From contig CALMPX010000262.1 of assembly GCA_937871355.1 (NCBI GenBank), positions 1 through 5,860 of the forward strand: 5,860 nucleotides of DNA, in the 5' to 3' direction. This stretch comes from an uncultured Bdellovibrio sp. Its GTDB lineage: Bacteria > Bdellovibrionota > Bdellovibrionia > Bdellovibrionales > Bdellovibrionaceae. The notes below the pieces were generated by a model. It was not told where the DNA came from and made no database searches. It worked only from the letters and a program-made list of their open reading frames with translations. Shown here in pieces: positions 1-4,760 of the stretch (position 1 is the stretch's first letter; each line of letters begins with the position of its first letter). The position numbers and the translations under genes were made by a program.

Positions 1-51
1 AGTCAAAGAAACAATGGTAATCATCAACAAATTTTTCAAAATTTTTTTCAT
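1..51 (-). CDS. N-terminal fragment of an exported protein (partial, runs off left edge)
   Basis: Read on the minus strand from the ATG at 51-49, the 17 visible codons give MKKILKNLLMITIVSLT. Two or three lysines followed by a hydrophobic run is the start of a Sec signal peptide or a membrane anchor. A Shine-Dalgarno-like AAGAGGT lies at 64-58, six bases before the ATG, and an in-frame stop at 90-88 rules out a start further upstream in that range. The gene is divergent from the L,D-transpeptidase gene to its right. Everything that would identify the product lies outside the window, so no function can be given; secretion or membrane insertion is the only inference. The main doubt is that 17 codons is a short reading frame. 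The good ribosome binding site and the signal-like composition are what support it. Confidence 0.6.
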   Translation of the reverse strand, partial: MKKILKNLLMITIVSLT

Positions 52-68
52 ATTATGACCTCTTACTG

Positions 69-100
69 TTGACGATAGTCGTTTTCCCTAGACTCGTCAA
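69..100. repeat. Inverted repeat overlapping the candidate promoter
   Basis: TTGACGA (69-75) is repeated in inverted form as TCGTCAA (94-100). Inside it, GTC (78-80) pairs with GAC (91-93) after a two-base bulge (TA, 76-77), leaving a 10-base loop at 81-90. The arms coincide with the -35 box and reach into the -10 box of the minus-strand promoter candidate. No T-run follows on either strand, so it does not look like a terminator. A regulator binding site (operator) is the more natural reading, by inference only. Confidence 0.45.
72..100 (-). promoter_or_regulatory. Candidate sigma70-type promoter for the left-edge gene
   Basis: On the minus strand, TTGACG (100-95, five of six matches to the -35 consensus) is separated by exactly 17 bases from TATCGT (77-72, four of six matches to the -10 consensus). 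Transcription would begin near position 65, giving a leader of about 14 bases that just includes the AAGAGGT ribosome binding site. Spacing and gene placement both fit. The -10 box is mediocre, so this is a candidate, not an established promoter. Confidence 0.4.
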
Positions 101-271
101 AGGTGCAGTTTTGGCCTGTGTGTGTTTGTCATAGACAGTATATTGAAAATTCGGTGTCACTCCGGCTAAGTTTTGGACTTTTTTTCTGACATAAAATTAT
201 TTACTATGAGAGGCATTAAGTAAATTCCGACTCGTGACGAAAGGAGTTTTGTTAATCACAACGGAGTAGTT

Positions 272-973
272 ATGAAAAAAATAATCCTCATTTTATCGTT
301 AGCCCTCATGAGCGCATCGTGTGCTCAACAAGCGCAACAATTTGACGACCCCACCACTGAAGCTACGCCGTTAGTGGGTGAACCCGAAACCCAAACAGCC
401 ACCGAAGTGACTCCGGAAATTAAACTAGAAGATAGCTTAAGCGAGTATAACTATATAGATCCACAGCATATTGTTCCAACAGAGCCGCTCACTCAGTCTT
501 TGAAATACTTCAAAGCTAATAAGGCCAGCATTATGAATCAAAAGTATCTGGCAATTGTTGATATGACTCAAAAATCAAATAAAAAGCGTATGTACGTGAT
601 CGATATGGCTTCTGGCTCAGTGAGCACTTATCTCGCAGCACACGGTAAAAACTCGGACGCCAATAACGATGGATTTGCCGAAAAATTCTCGAACACAGAA
701 GGCTCCTTGATGACCTCACTAGGTTTTTATTTAACCGATGTGACTTACCAGGGTAGTAACGGTTTATCGTTAAGATTAAGAGGTTTACAAAGTACAAACA
801 GCAATGCTTATAGCCGTGCTATCGTCATGCATGGTGCTGACTATGTTAACTCATCAAGTGTCGGTCGCAGCTGGGGTTGTCCCGCTATCGAAAGAAAATA
901 CGTGAATACTTTGATTCCTGCCTTAAAAGGAAAAAGCCTACTGTACATCTATAAAGCCGCCGCTAATAAATAA
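272..973 (+). CDS. Murein L,D-transpeptidase (YkuD_2-type) putative lipoprotein
   Basis: This 233-aa protein belongs to the murein L,D-transpeptidase catalytic-domain family (YkuD_2), whose members use a cysteine to make or exchange cross-links between peptidoglycan stem peptides in the periplasm. Residues 1-16 form a signal peptide ending in MSAS before Cys17, a plausible but atypical lipobox because Ser, not Leu, sits at -3. If lipidated, Ala at +2 would favour the outer membrane. Residues 18-60 are an acidic, Thr/Pro-rich linker. The catalytic domain spans about 75-230: AHGKNSD at 123-129, FSNTEGS with TSLGFYLT at 139-155, MHG with His187, and GRSWGCPA with catalytic Cys203. His187 and Cys203 are 16 apart, and the key residues look intact. 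The start is supported by ACGGAG at 261-266, five bases before the ATG; a second AAGGAG at 241-246 is too distant. In the promoter region, TAAAAT at 192-197 resembles a -10 box but lacks a convincing -35. The fold assignment is firm; the exact substrate and lipidation are inferred. Confidence 0.88.
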   Translation: MKKIILILSLALMSASCAQQAQQFDDPTTEATPLVGEPETQTATEVTPEIKLEDSLSEYNYIDPQHIVPTEPLTQSLKYFKANKASIMNQKYLAIVDMTQKSNKKRMYVIDMASGSVSTYLAAHGKNSDANNDGFAEKFSNTEGSLMTSLGFYLTDVTYQGSNGLSLRLRGLQSTNSNAYSRAIVMHGADYVNSSSVGRSWGCPAIERKYVNTLIPALKGKSLLYIYKAAANK

Positions 974-991
974 TCTAAATTTCGTGGAGTA

Positions 992-1030
992 TCTCAATTT
1001 GAGACGTTGTTTAAAAAAATTCAACGTCTT
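992..1030 (+). other. Overlapping inverted repeats / hairpin between two same-strand genes
   Basis: GAGACGTTG (1001-1009) pairs with CAACGTCTT (1022-1030): eight Watson-Crick pairs plus one G-T pair, around a 12-base AT-rich loop. Its left arm is shared with a second, compact palindrome, TCTCAA-T-TTGAGA (992-1004), so the two structures are mutually exclusive in RNA. The sequence after the hairpin is TCATAAAAAGAA-like, not a T-run, so this is not a classical intrinsic terminator. It may be a weak terminator, an mRNA 3'-end stabiliser or a protein site. It begins 19 bases after the L,D-transpeptidase stop codon. Confidence 0.5.
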
Positions 1031-1056
1031 CATAAAAAGAACCGATACATAATTCG

Positions 1057-1563
1057 ATGAAAGATATGAATAAACTTATCAATACTATTTTAATAACGGT
1101 ATCCGGTGTGGTCGCCGTTATTTTTGTTGTTGGTTTTTTCAAAAAGAATACACCGGTTCAGCGTATTGATCAAAGTTCCATGAGTGATTTGAATACAGAC
1201 GATCTAACCAATAAATATATCAAAGAACTTCAAGTGAAGCTGAAGCAAGAGCAAAAAGAGTCTTTAAACGCGCTTAAAAAAGCTCAGCAGTACAAACCTG
1301 TTGATCGCCCTAAAGATGAAGACTGGCGTCAAGTTCCCATTGAACAGCAAATATCCCGTGATGGAGTGGTCGATCGATCAGCAGCCGGAGCTTCTTTTGG
1401 TGGAACAGCCATTAATAAAGAAAATGCCGCTGATTTTATCGCAACTGCACGAAAAAATGGATATTATGTGGTTTTGTCTCCGACCTATGAAGTGATCAGT
1501 ATTACGCCGATTATGAATACGCAAAATGTTGATGAATCGTTCGAAACAAATCCAGCTCAGTAA
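1057..1563 (+). CDS. Small single-pass membrane protein of unknown function
   Basis: I do not recognise this 168-aa protein. Residues 7-28 are one strongly hydrophobic segment followed by lysines (FFKK), so it is probably an N-terminal membrane anchor with the remainder outside the cytoplasm. This orientation is not certain. Residues 45-78 are rich in Lys, Glu, Gln and Leu with heptad-like spacing, suggesting a helix or coiled coil. A Pro/Asp-rich linker covers 80-108, and a small compact region at about 110-153 (GASFGGTAINKENAADF, then NGYYVVLSPTYEVISITPI) looks like a short folded domain. The start is ambiguous: ATG at 1057 and ATG at 1066 are both in frame, neither has a good ribosome binding site, and an in-frame stop at 1033-1035 bounds the choice. 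It follows the L,D-transpeptidase gene by 83 bp on the same strand and may share its transcript. It ends 9 bp from a convergent gene. It is clearly coding by composition and length, with no assignable function. Confidence 0.72.
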   Translation: MKDMNKLINTILITVSGVVAVIFVVGFFKKNTPVQRIDQSSMSDLNTDDLTNKYIKELQVKLKQEQKESLNALKKAQQYKPVDRPKDEDWRQVPIEQQISRDGVVDRSAAGASFGGTAINKENAADFIATARKNGYYVVLSPTYEVISITPIMNTQNVDESFETNPAQ

Positions 1564-1572
1564 TTTATTCAT

Positions 1573-2991
1573 TTAAGGATGATATAAAGTCCGCTCGATA
1601 TTAAAACTATTTTCATCTTTTTTAGTGATTAAGAAAACTTCCGGGGCATTTTCTCCAAATAAACTTTTAGCTTCTTGTGCAAAGAAAATTTTATTATTCG
1701 ACCAGTACCACTGCGCTGTGAAGTACACGCCGGTCAAATCATCGACATTATCGGCCAATACGACCGGTAGATTATTTTCGGCCTGAGAGAAAAATGCTGT
1801 TTGATTTTTAATATAAGTCCACAAATCTTTTTTATTATTTTCATGAGTCATGAACCATATCCACATAGCTAAAACAGCCGCACCGACGGTGTAGTGAAAA
1901 TAGGGAAGAATTTTATTCAACGTCATCTGGGTTTTGCTATAATTCATCGATTGATAAATTTCATAAAGATAATGACCGACCAATACCGAACTAAATAAAA
2001 AAATGCCAGTTAAATGTTGAGAACTATCTTTTTTGATAATACTGAAGGCCACAATATTGAAAAAAGAGTAAAGCACCGTATACCACCAGAACAGATTCAG
2101 GCGTTGTCCTTGTTTAAGGGCTTTTACAGTGCCCCAAATGATAATTCCGATTTGAATAAAGTATTTAGAGATTAAGTTTTTAAGATAACCTAAGTCTATT
2201 GCAGTCTGTGTATTAGCTTCACTGAAAAAGCGGTTTGTAAATTGGCGCGCATAATATTGATGGTACCAAGTTTGATTCCAGAAGATGCGATCATAAATCA
2301 GCCAAGAAACTATCGGCAGCGTTAGACCAAGAAGACCGATAGAAATAACTTTTAATGGATTTAAATTATTTTTTTTGATGAGATTACAAACAACAATAAA
2401 TAAGGCCGCTAAATTAGGAAGAAGCTCAAGCCCTTTGGTTAGAAAAGCAAATCCCATAAGTAAACCCGAGATAAAGAATTGCTTCATCTTTGGTTTTTCA
2501 TTATTGATCATGACAAAGATAGAAAGTAATGACAGTAACTGGGCCAACGGGTCTAAAGTAGGTTGCTTGAGCATCAACTCATAAAGTGGATTTGATATCA
2601 GTACATAGCATGCTAATAAGCCTGGCCAGAAAGAATTCGAGTAGTGCTTAGCTATTTTATAAACCATCCACAGAGATATAAATCCGACGATATAATTAGG
2701 AATTTTAATTCCAATATCACCAGTTCCAAATATTTTAGAAATAGGGGCTGCCACTAAAAAAAAGAAATAAGGATGATCAATAAAAAAATTCGTACGCGTC
2801 CAAGCTAAAGGGTGGTTCAACAAACTGGAAGCATTATGACAAACTTCACGAATCATCCACGCGTACACGGCGCCATCTCCATGAATTGTTGACCACAAAG
2901 TTTGGGCGGTTATAATCATAAAGCAAATGGCGGCCGCTAAATAAATATGGTGTGAATTTTTGATATCATTCATATGCCCAAAGGCTAGCAC
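1573..2991 (-). CDS. Polytopic GT-C glycosyltransferase (ArnT/PMT_2-like)
   Basis: This is a 472-aa integral membrane protein with roughly ten to twelve hydrophobic segments between residues 15 and 382 and a soluble tail of about 90 residues. The pattern fits the GT-C superfamily (ArnT, PMT_2, dolichyl- or undecaprenyl-phosphate-sugar transferases), which transfer sugars from lipid carriers on the outer face of the inner membrane. Supporting marks are an Asp-containing first loop (HGDGAVYAWM, 37-46, Asp39), DHPYFFFLVAAPISKIFG at 72-89, QPTLDPLAQLLSL at 143-155 and GFAFLTKGLELLP at 180-192. The usual DE/DD pair of the first loop is DG here. Two starts are possible: GTG at 2991, or ATG at 2973, which gives MNDIKNSHH and a protein six residues shorter. 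GAGGTG lies almost against the GTG, and the ATG has no clear ribosome binding site. The gene is isolated: convergent with the 168-aa gene and divergent from the protease gene. Family membership is likely; donor sugar and acceptor (lipid A, teichoic-like polymer or protein) cannot be told. Confidence 0.78.
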   Translation of the reverse strand: MLAFGHMNDIKNSHHIYLAAAICFMIITAQTLWSTIHGDGAVYAWMIREVCHNASSLLNHPLAWTRTNFFIDHPYFFFLVAAPISKIFGTGDIGIKIPNYIVGFISLWMVYKIAKHYSNSFWPGLLACYVLISNPLYELMLKQPTLDPLAQLLSLLSIFVMINNEKPKMKQFFISGLLMGFAFLTKGLELLPNLAALFIVVCNLIKKNNLNPLKVISIGLLGLTLPIVSWLIYDRIFWNQTWYHQYYARQFTNRFFSEANTQTAIDLGYLKNLISKYFIQIGIIIWGTVKALKQGQRLNLFWWYTVLYSFFNIVAFSIIKKDSSQHLTGIFLFSSVLVGHYLYEIYQSMNYSKTQMTLNKILPYFHYTVGAAVLAMWIWFMTHENNKKDLWTYIKNQTAFFSQAENNLPVVLADNVDDLTGVYFTAQWYWSNNKIFFAQEAKSLFGENAPEVFLITKKDENSFNIERTLYHP

Positions 2992-3008
2992 ACACCTCGA
3001 TGAGGTGC
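2992..3008 (-). promoter_or_regulatory. Leader hairpin covering the ribosome binding site of the glycosyltransferase gene
   Basis: In the minus-strand transcript CACCTC (3007-3002) and GAGGTG (2998-2993) form a six-base-pair stem around the three-base loop ATC, extendable by one G-U pair. The right arm is the only Shine-Dalgarno-like sequence near the GTG start. Folding would therefore mask it if the GTG is the real start. The pairing is seen directly; an effect on translation is inference. Confidence 0.4.
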
Positions 3009-3033
3009 CAGGTCCTTTTTGGTATTAAAAAAT

Positions 3034-3039
3034 ATTATA
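3034..3039 (-). promoter_or_regulatory. Consensus -10 box, probable promoter of the glycosyltransferase gene
   Basis: The minus strand reads TATAAT at 3039-3034, a perfect -10 hexamer in an AT-rich stretch. Transcription would start near 3027, about 36 bases before the GTG and 54 before the ATG start of the glycosyltransferase gene. No recognisable -35 hexamer lies 16-18 bases upstream; that place is taken by the palindrome at 3053-3062. This fits a promoter that depends on an activator, or a chance match in AT-rich DNA. Confidence 0.42.
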
Positions 3040-3052
3040 CTAACCATCATCT

Positions 3053-3062
3053 AGGTCGACCT
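3053..3062. repeat. Perfect 10-bp palindrome AGGTCGACCT in a divergent promoter region
   Basis: AGGTCGACCT reads the same on both strands. It lies in the 159-bp spacer between the divergent glycosyltransferase and protease genes, at the -35 position relative to the minus-strand TATAAT. Its GC-rich core stands out in AT-rich surroundings. Its position suits an operator or activator site serving one or both genes, but a 10-bp palindrome can also occur by chance. Confidence 0.35.
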
Positions 3063-3138
3063 TCGTAATGAATATGTTCAAAAAATAATTGATTGATACT
3101 GCTTCGATAAAATTTGCTGAAGACTAAATAGATACACC

Positions 3139-3145
3139 AAGGGGA
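3139..3145 (+). promoter_or_regulatory. Ribosome binding site of the M4 protease gene
   Basis: AAGGGGA lies five bases before the ATG at 3151. It is the clearest Shine-Dalgarno sequence for a complete gene in the window and fixes the start codon, which also begins a proper signal peptide. Confidence 0.75.
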
Positions 3146-3150
3146 TTTGT

Positions 3151-4659
3151 ATGAAGCATTTAGTTTTTCTATTTGGCATGATCAGTTTTTTATCTCAATC
3201 AAAAGCAGCTCAGCTCGTTGATCTGGGGCAATCATTCAAGAGATCGGCACTGACGAAAATCACAAATATAGATTCTGATTTAAGATCTTATTTGAATATG
3301 AGTGATTCTGAACAGTTTAAACAACGTTCGCAAATCGTTGATAAAGATATAAATCATGTTCGTTACTATCAAACTTTTCAAGGTATTCAAGTTTGGCCCC
3401 AAGAACTTGCAGTCTCAGTTAAGTCGGGCCGTTTACATCGTTTAAACGGCATTTTAGTTAAAAATTTAGATCAAGATATTAAAAGTATCGAACCTAAGCT
3501 TAATTCGACTCAGGCTTTGAATCGTAGTATTAGCTTATTTTCAAAAAACAGACGCGCGGCTTGGAAAATTGAAAATAAACATTCTGATTTAAGAATTTAT
3601 GTTGATCCAAAAACTTCAAAAGGAAAATTAGTTTATATCGTCAGCTTCTTCGCTGATACAAATGAAGGCGGCGAGCCCAGTCGTCCACTTCACGTCATCG
3701 ATGCTCATACAGGAAAGTTAATTAAAGAGATTGAAAATTTACAGCACGCTCAAGCTACGGGTCCAGGGGGTAATGCTAAAACGGGTAAATACTATTACGG
3801 AGCAAAATTTCCTGCTTTCGAAGTTTCAGAAGCCACTTCAGGAGAGTGTGTTATGAAAACGGATTCAATCAAAACTGTCAATTTAAACAGTCTGACGAGT
3901 GGATCAACGGCGTTTTCTTTTTCATGTTACGAAAACGTCGAGGATGTAATCAACGGATCTTATGGTGCATTAAATGACGCCCATTACTTTGCTGGCGTTA
4001 TTTCAGATCTTTATAAGAACTGGTATAATACGGCTCCTTTGAAAATTCCTATTACCATGAAAGTGCATTATGGAAAAAAATACGAAAATGCATTTTGGAA
4101 CGGAAGCGCCATGCATTTTGGTGATGGTGATAAAATGTTTTATCCGCTCGTGTCTCTTGATGTTTCATCTCATGAAATAGCTCATGGTTTTACTGAATTT
4201 AATTCCGATTTAGTTTATGAAGGAGAATCAGGCGGAATGAATGAAGCTTTTTCTGATATGGCCGGTGAAGCTACGGAATATTACAGCCAAGGTAAAAATG
4301 ATTTTCAAATTGGAGCGGACATTTTCAAAACAAAGGGTAAAGCATTAAGATATATGGCCAATCCTCCTCAAGATGGCAAATCAATCGATCATGTTAAAAA
4401 ATTCGTTGCCGGGAAAAAAGGAACTGATGTTCATCACAGTAGTGGTATTTACAATAAAGCCTTTTATCTTTTAGCAACGACAAAAGGTTGGAATACCAGA
4501 AAAGCTTTCGATGTGTTTGTAAAAGCAAACCAAAATTATTGGACAGCCACTTCGACCTTCGCCTCTGGCGCACAGGGTGTGGTGGATGCAGCGGAAGATC
4601 TGGGTTATCCTGTAGCTGATGTGGTCGCAGCTTTTGCTCCGGTGGGAATTAATCTTTAA
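3151..4659 (+). CDS. Secreted M4-family zinc metalloprotease (pseudolysin/vibriolysin-like preproenzyme)
   Basis: This 502-aa protein is a complete thermolysin-family (M4) preproprotease that should digest proteins outside the cell. Residues 1-20 are a Sec signal peptide ending in SKAA. Residues 21 to about 199 are the inhibitory, chaperone-like FTP/PepSY propeptide (for example YQTFQGIQVWPQEL at 73-86 and HVIDAHTGKLI at 181-191). The mature enzyme probably starts near ATGPGGNAKTGKYYYG (202-217), which resembles the mature N-terminus of Pseudomonas LasB. Zinc ligands are His341 and His345 of HEIAH plus Glu365 of GGMNEAFSD; Glu342 is the general base and His428 of VHHSSGIYNKAFY the transition-state histidine. 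Asp337, Glu373, Glu376 and Asp384 match the LasB calcium site. Cys233 and Cys259 match its first disulfide, but the second is absent: Gln475 replaces one cysteine and the protein stops at GINL, where the other would lie. There is no C-terminal PPC or other accessory domain. AAGGGGA precedes the start, and a strong terminator follows the stop. For a predator, a role in prey digestion is reasonable but inferred. Confidence 0.95.
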   Translation: MKHLVFLFGMISFLSQSKAAQLVDLGQSFKRSALTKITNIDSDLRSYLNMSDSEQFKQRSQIVDKDINHVRYYQTFQGIQVWPQELAVSVKSGRLHRLNGILVKNLDQDIKSIEPKLNSTQALNRSISLFSKNRRAAWKIENKHSDLRIYVDPKTSKGKLVYIVSFFADTNEGGEPSRPLHVIDAHTGKLIKEIENLQHAQATGPGGNAKTGKYYYGAKFPAFEVSEATSGECVMKTDSIKTVNLNSLTSGSTAFSFSCYENVEDVINGSYGALNDAHYFAGVISDLYKNWYNTAPLKIPITMKVHYGKKYENAFWNGSAMHFGDGDKMFYPLVSLDVSSHEIAHGFTEFNSDLVYEGESGGMNEAFSDMAGEATEYYSQGKNDFQIGADIFKTKGKALRYMANPPQDGKSIDHVKKFVAGKKGTDVHHSSGIYNKAFYLLATTKGWNTRKAFDVFVKANQNYWTATSTFASGAQGVVDAAEDLGYPVADVVAAFAPVGINL

Positions 4660-4677
4660 AATGGCGTTTTAAAATAA

Positions 4678-4716
4678 AAAAAGCCTCGGTCATTGTCTGA
4701 CCGAGGCTTTTTGTTT
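4678..4716. terminator. Bidirectional intrinsic terminator between the protease gene and groEL
   Basis: GCCTCGGTCA (4683-4692) and TGACCGAGGC (4698-4707) form a perfect ten-pair GC-rich stem around the loop TTGTC. It is extended by five A-T pairs (4678-4682 with 4708-4712). The plus strand continues with TTTTTGTTT and the minus strand with a run of seven Ts and then ATTTT. It should therefore stop transcripts from both the protease gene, whose stop codon lies 23 bases before the GC stem, and the convergent groEL gene. Confidence 0.93.
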
Positions 4717-4760
4717 ATCTGAACATTAAGTCAGACAGATGATTCATCTCCCGAGGGAAA

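Noticed and set aside
127..137. Small palindrome TGTC-ATA-GACA
   Set aside because: Four-base arms are expected by chance in a spacer of this size, and there is no supporting context.
143..207. Plus-strand promoter for the L,D-transpeptidase gene (TAAAAT at 192-197, TACTAT at 202-207)
   Set aside because: The -10-like boxes lie in AT-rich DNA, and no -35 hexamer falls at acceptable spacing: TTGGAC (173-178) and CTGACA (186-191) are both at wrong distances.
234..269. Possible 11-codon leader peptide (GTG at 234 to TAG at 267-269) just before the L,D-transpeptidase start
   Set aside because: There is no ribosome binding site before the GTG. The AAGGAG within it is better explained as leader sequence, and nothing in the peptide suggests a regulatory role.
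531..797. Minus-strand open frame inside the L,D-transpeptidase gene
   Set aside because: It is antisense to a well-conserved catalytic domain and has no recognisable protein features or start signal.
1301..1572. Short open frames on both strands overlapping the 168-aa gene
   Set aside because: They are out of frame with a longer, better-composed gene, lack ribosome binding sites and show no domain.
2375..2584. Plus-strand 69-codon frame inside the glycosyltransferase gene
   Set aside because: It is a shadow of the antisense strand of a membrane protein gene, without a ribosome binding site.
3089..3130. Promoter for the protease gene (TTGATT or TTGATA with TAAAAT at 3108-3113)
   Set aside because: Spacings of 13 and 9 bases are too short for a sigma70 promoter; no better pair was found in the spacer.
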